Counted from the stretch's first letter, positions 48,998-60,745 are shown. The stretch is 64,000 nt of DNA from Cryptomeria japonica (GCF_030272615.1 NC_081409.1:652642468-652706467), one strand, 5' to 3'. The notes: generated by a model not told the origin, from the letters alone. Program-made: numbers and translations.

Positions 48998-50359
48998 ATT
49001 TCTTCATGGTGACCTTCAGGAGGAAATCTACATGGAGCAGCAACAAGGGTTTGTTCAGGATCATTCACTTGTGTGTCAACTTCTAAAGTCTCTCTATGGC
49101 CTCAAACAAGCTCCTCGAGCTTGGTATGCCAAGATGGACTCCTTCCTTCTGACAGTTGGTTTTACTTGATGCCATTCTGATTCGAACGTCTACATTTTGC
49201 ACCAAGATGATACTCTCACATTTCTAGTTCTCTATGTTGATGACTTGTTGATCACAGGGAGTCACTCATCCACCATCAAGGTAGTGAAAACTGCTCTACA
49301 TGATAGATTTCTGATGTCAAACTTGGGTCTTCTACATTACTTCTTGGGAATTGAGATTACTCAATCTTCTTTAGGCATCTTTCTTGGACAACCCAAGTAT
49401 GCACTCGATATGATCTCTAGATTTCACATGGCTGACTGTAAGCCTACACCTACTCCTTTTTTATCTGGGGTCAAACTTGAGGCTAAGTGCTCTTCACCAT
49501 TGGTTGATAGCACTTTATATCGACAAATTGTTGGGAGCCTCATCTACTTGACTCATATGAGACCTGATATTTCATTTGCAGTGGGAATGGTCTCTAGATT
49601 CATGCAGGAGCCACATGAGTTGCATTGGAAAGCAGCTAAGCGGATTCTCCACTACATTCAGGGTACTCACAATTATGGAACTCAGTATGCAGCAGGCATG
49701 GATATTGACTTGGTGGGATACATGGATTCAGATTGGGTGGGTGATTCTCAGGATTGCAAATGCACTCCAGGGTATTGCTTCTCAATTGGTTCTGGTCCAG
49801 TTTGTTGGTCGAGTAAGAAGCAGTCTGCAATTGCTCTTTCATCAATAGAGGCTGAGTATCGAGGGGCAGTTAATGCCACCACTGAGGCTATTTGGCTTCA
49901 GAATATTCTCACTGAGTTTGGTATTCCAGTTAGGAAGCCTACTATCATCTTTTGTGATAATCAAAGTGCTATACAGATCTCAAGAAATCCAGTTCATCAC
50001 CAAAGGACGAAACACATTGAGATGCATATGCACTATATTCGGGAGCTCATTTAGGAAGGCATCATTGATCTTAAGTATTGTTCTACAATGGAGCAAATTG
50101 CGGACATCTTCACCAAACCCTTCACTGAAAGTAAGTTCCTTCATTTTTGATCTCTACTTGGGATACAACAGGTGTCTACTTCGGGAGGGAATTATTAGTC
50201 CTTCTTTCTTTCTCTCCTTATTTAGGGGGGGGGTGGGGGGTATTCCTCTTATGGCGCACTTCTTCTTTTGGGGGGGCTATCTATGTACATGGGTACCTAA
50301 CATGGTTGCATTTGCCGGGACCCATATTTTCACCCACCTAAGCTACGCTTAAGGGGGGG
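48998..50359 (+). mobile_element. 5'-truncated copia fragment (RT thumb, RNase H, 3' end)
   Basis: Starts abruptly within RT at FLHGDLQEEIYME and runs through [51 protein letters not shown], the RNase H SSIEAEYRGAV and KHIEMHMHYI to a polypurine tract (50351-50359). It is nearly identical to 54947-56304. Stops: TGA 49167, TAG 50052, TGA near 50147. The upstream transposase-like frame runs into it without a stop, giving an accidental 309-codon chimera (48240-49169). It is the remnant of a first element unit that shares the LTR 50360-50997 with the next one. Confidence 0.85.
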
Positions 50360-50997
50360 TGTTAGTGTAGGTTTTTTATTTTCCTTATGTTAGGGGGTAT
50401 TTATTTTTCCTACACATATTATTTAAGCTTGCTTAGGTTAATAGGAGTGGTTTATATGAGGACACGTGGCAAAATACTTCAGCTACATGTGTAACTCTCC
50501 ACCTCACATGGGTAGTTGAGTTTCACACCCTCTTTTGGCTTGTTGTGCCACCTCTCATAACCACTATTTTGTCATTTCCTAAGTGGGTTATGGGGTAGTT
50601 GGGTTTCACACCCTCTTTTGGCCTTATGTGCCAACTTTCTTAACTCCTTTTTTGTCTTCATGTAAGGAGGTTATGCCACATGTTTTGGAATTTACCAAGA
50701 AGGTAAAACCTCCCACTTTTATGGGGAATAGGAGTTAATGCACCCCTTGGATGTATATGCTTATATTTTTCTATATAATAAGCACTATACTCTCACCTTC
50801 ACTAGTCAAGCAGGTGAAGTGATAGCTTGGTGAGAGTCTTCTCCAAATTCTCCTATTTGTCTCTATTTCTCTCTCATAGTGAAATTATCTTCATTCAGCT
50901 ATTTTGATCTTCGAACATCCGTTGTGTGAGGAGTTGCATGTGATCTATGATCGACATCAGATCTTGGCTCGATTCTCGCTTCTCGCAGAATCTCACA
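50360..50997 (+). repeat. Copia LTR (middle copy)
   Basis: 638 bp, starts TGTTAGTGTAGG and ends ...GAATCTCACA, directly followed by a primer site. By eye about a dozen differences from 56305-56943. An internal direct duplication (GTAGTTGRGTTTCACACCCT blocks at about 50513 and 50596) is present. A TATATAATA at 50772-50780 is a plausible promoter. Confidence 0.9.
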
Positions 50998-51009
50998 TGG
51001 TATCAGAGC
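50998..51009 (+). other. Primer binding site, iMet type
   Basis: Exact TGGTATCAGAGC immediately after the LTR end. Confidence 0.95.
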
Positions 51010-52021
51010 TTATTGTCTGGTATAGCTCATTGCTTTTTTTTTTTTTTTTTGAGGGATTTGAGAATTTTATATAGCTAATATTTTCCTTAAAAACTAAGTA
51101 TGCTCTTCTCATGCATTCTTGTGTGATCTGGAGAATCAGAACAGTTTAAAGGAAAATAACTTCTAGTTAAATCTGGTTTACATGTATGTGTTTTTGTAAA
51201 ATCTGGGTGATTGCAGCTTTGTGGTAATATTGGAAGCTTAATAAGAATTTCCAGAGTGTCCATAAGGCTTGACAAAGTCAAAAGTGACTTTTACTTCACC
51301 AAAATCAGAGTTTGGGGGACACAGTAAAAAATCAGAGTAAATTTTTTTTACTAGAGCTATTTTCATTTCGGCTTTATTATTCCAACTTCTATTCACTTTC
51401 AGAAAAAACAATTTCTGGGTTTTCTTCCCAGCATCGAAAAAATTCTAGGTTTTGGATGGTATTTCCAGAAAATTAATAAATTTTGTAGAAATCGAGCTTG
51501 AATAGGGCTTAAGCCATTTTTCTATTAGGGAAATTCAGCAACATTTCTTAAAAGTTGCACAACTTTTGCCTCGGGTGTCAAATTTTTGCAAACAAATACT
51601 TGACGGAAAGCTGGAAATGAGCACTCTCTATTATTATAGGTCTAATTGAAATTTTTTGCCTTTTTCTATCAGATATTAAAGGTTGTATCAGCTACTTCTT
51701 TTTCTCTTCAACTAGTCATATCTTTCTCCTCACAACTCTATTTTTCAAAAACTAATAGTTGTTAGAAAGGTATTGAGATAAATTAAGCAGTTATAAGGCT
51801 AATTTGTTTCAGATCTTGTCTCAAATTATTTGTATTTAAAATCTCTATTGGTTTCTTAAAAGAATTGTAATTTGATAAAAAGCCTTGTAAATGCACTAAT
51901 TATAAAGTGCCAACCTTGTAATTTTTTTTGGGGGGGGGTGATTTCTGAGACTAGCAAAAAGGGGGGTGTGCATTCTTTCTTGCACTTTTCTTGATTCTTT
52001 GCAATCTTCTTTTCTACTATC
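51010..52021 (+). other. Copia leader
   Basis: Untranslated region of 1.0 kb between primer site and gag ATG. It contains TGCACTAATTATAAAGTGCC near 51893, also seen as TGCACTACTTATAAAGTGCC near 29431 inside the non-autonomous element, pointing to shared ancestry. Confidence 0.6.
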
Positions 52022-52906
52022 ATGGATGCATCTATAGTTCCACTTTTAACACCATATAATTATTTTGAATGGAAATCTAAGATGATAATATATCTGAAAA
52101 GACATGGATATCATCGTGTTACTATGGGACTTGAAATTGAACCTCAAGATGCTGCAGAAAAGATTAAATGGTTTAATAAATGTGATGAAGCTTTTGGTAC
52201 TCTATGTATGTCAGTCTGTCCAGACCTTCTTTTTCACATTGAATTTGCCACTACACCAAATGCAGTGTGCACCACTTTGGAAAACCTCTTTGGTAAGCAG
52301 GATGAGCTAAGAGGTCATCAGTTAGAGAATGAACTCATAGGGTTGAATCCAACCAATTTTGATACTATACAAGACTTCTTCACTAAACTTAAGTCTATAA
52401 GATTGCAATTGGAATGGTGTGGAACTAAGAAAGATGATAAGCAACTGATCTTGAGTATTCTTTCTAAGCTTGGTCCTAACTATTCAGTGTTTGTTTCTAC
52501 ATTCTATGCTACAAAATGTGCCCTAGGTACCACATTCAAAATGCCTTCTCTGGATGAATTTGTTGTAGAACTCACTAGGGAGCAAGACAAATTAGTTCAA
52601 ATAGGTACAATAAAACCCTCTAAGTCACTTGCCTTAGTTGTAAATCAAGGCACAAAAGAACAAAAAGGGTCTAGTAAGCAAGATAAGAAACAAAAGAACC
52701 AAGGAGAGAAGAAAAAAGATCAGAAATCTACTACTTCAAAAGCAGATAATCAGACCTCTTCATCAAGAGGTGAACAAACTAAGAAGGAGAAGGTCAAGTG
52801 TTCTTATTGTAAGAGGCTTGGTCATGATGAACATAAGTGTTTAAAGAAACAAATTGATCACCTTTCAAATCTTCTTGAAAAGAATAATATCAAGGTGCTT
52901 GATTAA
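52022..52906 (+). CDS. Copia gag
   Basis: 294 codons, open from MDASIVPLLTPYNYFEWKSK. The capsid part is of the UBN2/Retrotran_gag_2 type (YNYFEWK, then KWFNKCDEAFGTLCMSVCPD). A Lys/Gln-rich linker (about residues 205-258) leads to a zinc knuckle CSYCKRLGHDEHKC with intact Cys-Cys-His-Cys spacing. It forms the particle and binds element RNA. Copia gag normally continues into pol in the same frame; here TAA at 52904 and TAG at 52913 end it, so the open gag may be accidental truncation of the polyprotein. Confidence 0.85.
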   Translation: MDASIVPLLTPYNYFEWKSKMIIYLKRHGYHRVTMGLEIEPQDAAEKIKWFNKCDEAFGTLCMSVCPDLLFHIEFATTPNAVCTTLENLFGKQDELRGHQLENELIGLNPTNFDTIQDFFTKLKSIRLQLEWCGTKKDDKQLILSILSKLGPNYSVFVSTFYATKCALGTTFKMPSLDEFVVELTREQDKLVQIGTIKPSKSLALVVNQGTKEQKGSSKQDKKQKNQGEKKKDQKSTTSKADNQTSSSRGEQTKKEKVKCSYCKRLGHDEHKCLKKQIDHLSNLLEKNNIKVLD

Positions 52907-55900
52907 GTCAAATAGAGTTCATCAGAAGGATCTTCTAAGGATACAGATAAGAGTAAAGGGAAAGGAAAGGGTAAGGCCCTAGTTGATGTTGCTTCACAAC
53001 CCAATTCTTGGATAATTGACTCGGGTGCTTCGCACCACATGGCTTCTTCAAAAGATGATTTCACCTCTTTAGAGCCATGTTCTATGCCTTCCATACTAAT
53101 GGGTGATGACACTCCTGTTGAAGTGCATGGGAGAGGGTCTATTGATGTGGGCAAAGGAACATTTAAGGATGTCCTTTGTGTTCCATCTTTATCAACTAAT
53201 CTCCTATATGTTTATCAGATCACTCACACTGGTTCTAGCAAGCAAGTTGAGTTCACACCAGATACAGTGGTAATCAATGAAATGCATAATGGGTCTACTA
53301 TTGCTGTGGGAAAAGCAGATCATCAATCTAGATTATATCAGTTTTCTCACTTTGTTCTTGACTCTCCTTCGATAGTTTTACTCACTCATGCAGATGAGAT
53401 TAGTTGTTCGTGGCATCAATGATTTGGCCACTTGAACTATCGTTACTTGCAACAACTCAGTAAACAAGACATGGTTTCAGGGTTGCCTTCTATTCGATTT
53501 TCTAATGGAGTTTTCCAGGGATGTATTCTTGGTAAGCATCATGAGGAGAAGTATGATAAAAGCAAAGCATGGAGAGCTCCATAGCTATTGGAGTTGGTAC
53601 ATAGTGACTTGGCAGGACCATTTTCACAACCATCTTTCAGTAGGGCTAGATATGTCTTAACATTTATTGATGACTTTTCCAGATTTACATGGGTTTACTT
53701 TCTCAAACAAAAGTCTGAGGTATTTGAGAATTTTCTAGACTTCAAAGTTTTTGCAGAGAAACAATCTGGAAAGTTCATCAAGATTCTGCATACAGATAAT
53801 GGGGGTGAATATGTTAATAATCAGTTTGAACAATTTTGTGCTTCAGAAGGTATCAACGTGCAGCACACAATTCCATACAGCCCTCAGTAGAATGGTGTCA
53901 CAGAATGGAAGAATAGGTCCTTGAAGGAGATGACAAATTGTATGATTCACTCCAAGTCTTTGGCACCTCAGTATTGGGCAAAGGCCATCAATTGTGCATG
54001 TTACATCCAGAACCGAGTTCCTCATAAAGTTGTGAAGGGGGTAACTCATTTTCAAGCTTGGACCGGTCAAAAACCTACAGTTAAGCATTTCAGAGTGTTT
54101 GGTTCTCTTTCATGGGCCCACATTCCAGTAGAGAAATGCAAGGCTATGGATACACAAAGCAAGCCTTGCATATTTGTTGGGTATCCAGATGATGTCAAAG
54201 GGTATAGACTTCTCCATCCCTCTACACATGAGTTGTTCATTGAGAGGAGTGTTCGTTTTGAGGAGAGTTCTTCTATTTCTTCTCATACCACTTCTCCATC
54301 CACTATCACATTGGAGACATTGCATGATGATGACAGTTCTTCTGAGGATCTTAATCCTCCTAATCCTATTGAGGAGTCTTCTTCCTCCACTTTAGATGGT
54401 GATAGTGATGGTGAGGATTCACATTCTTCTCATAGTCATCCTTCAGAGGTTGATGATTCTCCCCCAGACTCTCCAGCTTCAGTGCCTCTTTGGGCTCGAC
54501 AAACTTTTGAGTCAGCAGGAGATTGGCTTGGTGATCCATTAGATTCTAGAAGAACTAGGTCACATTTTCAGTAAGCTCCACATCTCTTCATTGCTTCAGC
54601 TTCTGATCCATAGTCTTTTCGAGAAGCTACAGGTGTTCCCGAATGGGATGCTGCAATGGAAGAAGAGTTTAATTACTTGGAAAGGAATCACACATGGGAT
54701 TTAGTTCCTCTTCCTAAGGGAAGGAAACTTGTTTGATGCAAGTGGATCTATCAAAAAAAATTTGCAGCAGATGGGTCGATTGATAAGTATAAGGCTCGCT
54801 TGGTAGCAAAAGGCTTTTCCCAAGTTCCAGCTGTTGATTACTCTGAGACTTTTGCTCCAGTTGCTAAGATGAATTCCATCCGGCTTGTCCTTGCTATTGC
54901 TGCAACCCATCGTTGGGATGTTCATTAGATGGATGTCAAGAGTGCATTTCTTCATGGTGACCTTCAGGAGGAAATCTATATGGAGTAGCCACAAGGGTTT
55001 GTTCAAGATCCTTCACTTGTGTGTCAACTTCTAAAGTCTCTCTATGGCCTCAAACAAGCTCCTCGAGCTTGGTATGCCAAGATGGACTCCTTCCTTCTAA
55101 CAGTTGGTTTTACTTGATGCCATTCTGATCTGAATGTCTACATTCTGCACCAGGATGATACTCTCACATTTCTAGTTCTCTATGTTGATGACTTGTTGAT
55201 CATAAGGAGTCACTCATCCACCATCAAGGTAGTGAAAACTACTCTACATGATAGATTTTTGATGTCATACTTGGGTCTTCTACATTACTTCTTGGGAATT
55301 GAGATTACTCAATCTTCTTCAGGCATCTTTCCTGGACAACCCAAGTATGCACTCAATATGCTCTCTAGATTTCGCATGGTTGATTGTAAGCCTACACCTA
55401 CTCCTTTTTTATCTGGGGTCAAACTTGAGGCTAAGTTCTCTTCACCCTTGGTTGATAGCACTTTATATCAACAAATTGTTGGGAGCCTCATCTACTTGAC
55501 TCATACGAGACCTGACATTTCATATGCGGTGGGCATGGTCTCTAGATTCATGCAGGAGCCACATGAGTTGCATTGGAAAGCAGCTAAGCAGATTCTCCAC
55601 TACATTCAGGGTACTCGCAATTATGGAATTCAGTATGCAGCAGGCATGGATATTGACTTGGTGGGATATACGGATTCAGATTGGGCATGCGATTCTCAGG
55701 ATCGCAAATCCACTTTAGAGTATTGCTTCTCACTTGGTTCTGGTCCAGTTTGTTGGTCGAGTAAGAAGCAGTCTGCAATTGCTCTTTCATCAACAGAGGC
55801 TGAGTATCGAGGGGCAGTTAATGCCACCACTGAGGCTATTTGGCTTCAGAATATTCTCACTGAGTTTGGTATTCCGGTTAGGAAGCCTACTATCATCTTT

Positions 55901-56146
55901 TGTGATAATCAAAGTGCTATATAGATCTCAAGAAATCCAGTTCATCACTAGAGGATGAAACACATTGAGATGCATATGCACTATATTCAGAAGCTCATTC
56001 AGGAAGGCATCATTGATCTTAAGTATTGTTCTACAATGGAGCAAACTGCGGACATCTTCACCAAACCCTTCACCAAAAGAAAGTTCCTTCATTTGCGATC
56101 TCTGCTTGGGATACGACAGGTGTCTACTTCAGGAGGGAATTCTTAG
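52907..56146 (+). pseudogene. Copia pol: protease, integrase, RT, RNase H
   Basis: Same frame as gag, no frameshift. Protease WIIDSGASHHM (Asp near 53018). Pre-integrase FGHLNYRYLQQLS and CILGKHH (53430-53540; degraded second Cys). Integrase core HSDLAGPF, TFIDDFSRFTWVYFLK, HTDNGGEYVN, IPYSPQ*NGV. RT starts WDLVPLPKGRKLV*CKWIY, with KARLVAKGFSQ, DVH*MDVKSAFLHGD and LYVDDLLI. RNase H DSDWACDSQDRKS, SSTEAEYRGAV and KHIEMHMHYI, ending at 56146. Stops: 52904, 52913, 53420, 53582, 53888, 54572, 54611, 54734, 54926, 54986, 55115, 55922, 55949. Most sit where Gln or Arg is conserved. Confidence 0.9.
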
Positions 56147-56304
56147 TCCTTCTTTCTTTCTCTCCTTATTTAGGGGGGGGGGGGCTATTCCTCTTATGGC
56201 GCACTTCTTCTTTTGGGGGGGCTATCTATATACATGGGTACCTAACATGGTTGCATTTGCCGGGACCCATATTTTCACCCACCTAAGCTATGCTTAAGGG
56301 TGGG

Positions 56305-56943
56305 TGTTAGTGTAGGTTTTTTATTTTCCTTATGTTAGGGGGTATTTATTTTTCCTACACATATTATTTAAGCTTGCTTAGGTTAATAGGAGTGGTTTAT
56401 ATGAGGACACGTGGCAAAATACTTCAGCTACATGTGTAACTCTCCACCTCACATGGGTAGTTGAGTTTCACACCCTCTTTTGGCTTGTTGTGCCACCTCT
56501 CATAACCACTATTTTGTCATTTCCTAAGTGGGTTATGGGGTAGTTGGGTTTCACACCCTCTTTTGGCCTTATGTGCCAACTTTCTGAACTTCTTTTTTGT
56601 CTTCATGTAAGGAGGTTATGCCACATGTTTTGGCATTTACCAAGAAGGTAAAACCTCCCACTTTTTATGGGGAATAGGAGTTAATGCACCCCTTGGATGT
56701 ATATGCTTATATTTTTCTATATAATAAGCACTATACTCTCACCTTCACTAGTCAAGCAGGTGAAGTGATAGCTTGGTGAGAGTCTTATCCAAATTCTCCT
56801 CTTTTTCTCTATTTCTCTCTCATATTGAAATTATCTTCATTCAGCTATTTTGATCTTCGATCATCCGTTGTGTGAGGAGTTGCATATGATCTACGACTGA
56901 CATCAGATCTTGGCTCGATTCTCGCTTCTCGCAGAATCTCACA
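56305..56943 (+). repeat. Copia LTR (right copy)
   Basis: 639 bp, TG...CA, alignable end to end to 50360-50997. TATATAATA at 56718-56726. Confidence 0.9.
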
Positions 56944-57655
56944 GTTCTAACACTTGGACTATATGGACAAGAGAGCTTGCATGTTTTTGTTAATTTTGTG
57001 TTGCAGGTGAATGGGAAGAATGCGAGAATATGGAATGGGTCGAAGAATGGAAACCCAAATCCTTAACACCAAATCGTTAACACCTAGTGAGACACAATAT
57101 GAAGACGTTAGAAGAAATGAAGACCTAGATCATGCATTTGCATCAGAAGATTATGATTGTGTTTCAGACCTCATACAACCTGGTAATTTAATTCAATTTC
57201 TTGTTTATAACTTCAAATTATATATTTTTATATATTGTCATATAATTTATGATTACATATTTGAATTATAAATTCTAACAAGTTTTATTTCTACATGTAC
57301 TTAAATTTGTTTTCTAGGACATGTGTATGTTGTTGTTGCACCTGAGGATAATGATGAGCAGGTTGAGTATTGGCTAGCTAAATGTGTATTGATATGTGAT
57401 CAAGTAGGTGATGATGGTTTTCAATATCCAGTTGGGTTTGTTGTGGTAGTTGGAACATGGCTACGCAAATACTTAACAAGAAGGAATGGCTTACCAGCTT
57501 ATGAAGACTACCAATCAGAAAAGAAGATTATACACTATTCTCATTTACTGGTGGCAACAAACATCAAATTAGAAAGATACAAAGGTATACCTGCTAATAA
57601 GGTATTGTGGACACTTTCAATAGAAAAGCATGAGGCAATCATAGATGCATTGTAG
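56944..57655 (+). pseudogene. DDE-like transposase-derived gene, 3' part
   Basis: Continues the gene broken at 48997: SSNTWTIWTRELACFC then FCVAGEWEECENMEWVEEWK, with a TAA between the two Cys pairs (near 56992). A 14-bp tandem duplication (57057-57070 and 57071-57084) shifts the frame; after it the reading is KSLTPSETQYEDVRRNEDLD...DLIQP. A 135-bp intron (57183-57317) separates the last exon, GHVYVVVAPEDNDEQVEYWLAKCV... to IEKHEAIIDAL, stop TAG 57653-57655. The last exon is fully open. Cys-rich CFC-x-FC and the W/E-rich segment look like a structured C-terminal domain. Confidence 0.65.
57183..57317 (+). other. Intron in the transposase-like gene
   Basis: GT at 57183 and AG at 57316-57317 with a T-rich 3' part. 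Splicing joins IQP-G in phase and removes several stops. Confidence 0.7.
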
Positions 57656-58623
57656 AAGAGAGAGGATGTAGATGGTACATTAGGTTGAATCAAATTTATA
57701 TGCATGTAAGTTTGTGTTACTTGTGTGAACTCTTTTATATTTAATCATGATAATTGTTTTTCTTTGTCTCTTTAACATTGTATTTGTCTAAATTTGATAG
57801 AATTTTGGTTTCATAAACAACATTGTATTAGTTATCTTCTTCTTAATGTTATTTTGTGCACATTGTAATTGTGTTACAATTGAATTTTAATTTTTTATGA
57901 TATATTTATTTTATCGTAATCTCTTCATAGATTAATTGTAAGTTCAAAGATAGAATTACGTCTAAAATGTGACAACTTTATATTTATCATTGTATGACAA
58001 ATCTATATTTATAGTGTGATTTTTTTATTTTACTACCATTCTATTGCCTCAGATCTCTCACTCTCTTTAGCCATCCTCCATTATATCCATGCTTTTCATA
58101 CCACTACTATCTGCACTTCTAAATTTTTATTTTACTACCATTCTATTGCCTCCTATCTCTCACTCTCTTTAGCCATCCTCCATTCTATCCATACTTTTCA
58201 TACCACTACTATCCGCACTTATAAAACTTAAATACACTAGTAAAGTAGTGTGGTCAACTTAAGAGGAAAGTGGATACTATGTTTGTAGCTCTTACTCTAT
58301 TACACATTTTGCATTCGAGGTTGTTACACACTCATTGCCCAATGGCTTTGTTATAGCTATATAAATGAATTATATTATGGAAAAGGAGGTCACAATGTTC
58401 ACCTACCATCTTTCAATGTAATTATTCCATATAGCAGAGCTTCCTTTACTTATTCCAACCCTTCAAAATGTCAAAAGAATTATGCATATCAAAAAGAAAT
58501 TGACAAGAAAGAATCTATGTCTACTTCCAATCAAATGTCTATGAAATCTAATTTTGTATCACTCAAACATCAAGGGATAGGAAATTTAAAAATCTTAGCT
58601 AATAATTGAATAATATTCTTCAA
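57656..58623. other. AT-rich 3' flank with a tandem duplication
   Basis: No gene. A unit of about 103 bp is repeated twice from about 58023 to 58225 (ATTCTATTGCCTC...CATACCACTACTATC). A weak inverted match exists between AAGTTGAGTCCCACTTTT (45361) and the complement of 58242-58260; it could be terminal repeats of a transposon containing the gene, but it is too weak to call. Confidence 0.4.
58023..58225. repeat. Two-copy tandem repeat, about 103 bp
   Basis: The two units differ at only a few positions and together stay open for 71 codons on the plus strand. Confidence 0.85.
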
Positions 58624-59554
58624 GGGTAAGTGCACCAAGATGGTGAACAAAATGGGGGGTGTAAGTGGCCACTTTTTTTTTTTTTTTTTCTTTTCTTCTA
58701 AAAACAGGTAAACCTGAACTTCAAATAGCTCTTTGAAGGTCATGCACTAAAAAATAGGAGTTGAGAAAATAATAAGAATTGTATTAATTTGAATCTAGTT
58801 TCTAAAATACTAATTTTTTTAAAAATTGGATAAAATTAAGAGGGTCAAACCTTTCATGCACAAAAAACTATTCCTGACTTTTTCAGAAAAATATAACATA
58901 GCTGTTTTTGTGCGTTGCACAAAACATATAGTTAGATTTAGTATTTTGCAAAACCCTTTGGTAGGATGATAGGTAAGAGTGATATCTATAAGTTGTGTAT
59001 TTGTTTGTAATTTTCCATTGAGTATTTTATTTTTTATGATTTTTGGAGGTCACCGCATCCTGAAAAATTTGGTACCTATTCATGTGTTGGGCATAACTTG
59101 CATCAAAATAATCAAAAATGCAATTTTTTTTTTTTTAAAGTGTATAGAATCTAGTGTAGAACAATAATATATAATTTATTTTGAATATGGTCAAGTATAT
59201 AAAAAGTTATTAAAAAAATGGTAGACATATGTCTGTGAGGACTGTCAAGGCACTGATAAAGAAAATTAAAGTTTACTATGCTAATGTTGTCCAAAAATTA
59301 AAAAATTTATATGGTCAGAAAACTAAGAAGATTTGTGAGATTATGGTGGTAATTTTAGAGATGCCCACTTGATCATTTGTAAACCTGATGATGATGAAGT
59401 CAAGAAATCATGGTGGAGGATGAAAAAACGTGTAAAGGAACGAAAAAGGGGGGAAAATGGGCTTGCAAGCCTTAGGGTCATTTTCCAACCCTCTTACCAA
59501 GCCAAAACCCATGCCCGCACAGGTTTTGAAGAACCAAAAGTACTATTCACAGTT

Positions 59555-59775
59555 CTAAATAACCGGTATGGATTATGAAGAACTAGAAATATTTTTTTTG
59601 TTTCACAAAACCTGTACGGGTTATGAAGAACTAAAAACATTTTTTTTGTTTCACAAAACCCATACAGGTTATGAAGAACTAAAAACATTTTTTTTGTTTC
59701 AAAAAACCCATATAGGTTATGAAGAACTAAAAACATTTTTTTTGTTTCACAAAACCCGTACGAGTTATGAAGACA
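59555..59775. repeat. Tandem ~49-bp repeats built on a CCCATACGGG palindrome
   Basis: About five units, each with ACCCATACGGGTTATG and then AAGAACTAAAAACATT and a T run. The minus strand reads as a repeated MFLVLHNPYGFCETKK-type peptide; I treat it as repeat DNA, not a gene. Confidence 0.8.
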
Positions 59776-60060
59776 TAATAATGTATGCTTGTAAACTTAG
59801 CATTTACTACACATGTTTTAGACATACCTAGATAATATATGTTTATGTATGTATATATACATATCTATAGTTATATATACATATATTTATATAGATATAT
59901 GTATGTATGTTTGTATACATGCATTTACCTCTTCTTTTCCTCTCTCTCTTGTCTTACTTCCCCATCATTGTCTTTGTCTATTCTGAGCCCTAATTATCTT
60001 CCTTGAGTTCTATCTCATCTCTCTCCCCTCACACGTCTCTATTTTTTGATTCTCTCACCC

Positions 60061-60061
<1 letters not shown>

Positions 60062-60112
<51 letters not shown>
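60062..60112. repeat. CT then CA microsatellite
   Basis: A CT run of about 10 units passes directly into a CA run of about 14 units. Confidence 0.9.
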
Positions 60113-60113
<1 letters not shown>

Positions 60114-60704
60114 TATCCTATCCTATTCTCACCCTCTCCCCCTTCTCTCTCTTTCTCTCCCCTTCCCTCTCCCTCTCCCCCCTCTCCCTCCCCCTTTCAT
60201 TATCTTAAATCTCTCTTTCTCTCCCTCTCTCTCTCTCCTATACTCTCTCTCTCCCTCTCCCTCTCTTTATCCTATTCTCCCCATCTCCGCTCTCCCTCTC
60301 CGTTCCTCTCTCCCTCTCCCCCTCTCCTTTTCCCAATCTCCCTCTCTCTCCCTCTCCCTTCCTCTCCCCCTCTCCCCCTCTCCTTTTCCCAATCTCCCTC
60401 TCTCTCCCTCTCCCCCTCTCCTTTCCCCAATCTCCCTTTCTCCCTCCCCCTCTCCTCTCCCTCTCTCCCTCTCCTTTTCCCAATCTCCCTCTCTCTCCCT
60501 CTCTCTCCCCCCCCTCTCCTTTTCCCAATCTCCCTCTCTCTCCCTCTCTCTCCCTTCCTCCCCTCCTCCCTCCCTCTCTCTCCCTCTCCCCCTCTCCTTT
60601 CCCCAATCTCCCTTTCTCCCTCCCCCTCTCCTCTCCCTCTCTCCCTCTCCTTTTCCCAATCTCCCTCTCTCTCCCTCTCTCTCCCCCCCCTCTCCTTTTC
60701 CCAA

Positions 60705-60745
<41 letters not shown>

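Larger units (their letters stand above)
50360..56943 (+). mobile_element. Full-length Ty1/copia element, coding region inactivated
   Basis: 6584 bp with both LTRs (50360-50997, 56305-56943), primer site 50998-51009, gag and pol in one frame (52022-56146) and a purine tract before the 3' LTR in which a T interrupts the G run (AAGGGTGGG). A fragment of a preceding unit abuts its 5' LTR, so the locus is LTR-sharing tandem. Right flank GTTCT (56944-56948) matches GTTC at 48994-48997 left of the preceding fragment. Confidence 0.9.

Noticed and set aside
48240-49169. 309-codon frame joining a transposase-like segment to copia RT, as a possible domesticated fusion
   Set aside because: The join is the insertion boundary of a truncated copia. 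It has a stop (49167) shared with the parent element, and the host gene resumes at 56944.
45361-58260. Terminal inverted repeats (AAGTTGA...) enclosing the transposase-like gene
   Set aside because: The match is short and gapped and the proposed 3-bp target duplication (AAG) is not informative. Kept only as a remark.
59494-59831. Repeat peptides (MFLVLHN... and YEELKTFFLF...) as a secreted or membrane protein
   Set aside because: Both strands are open across the same tandem palindromic repeat, and copy 1 of the element does not keep the frame.
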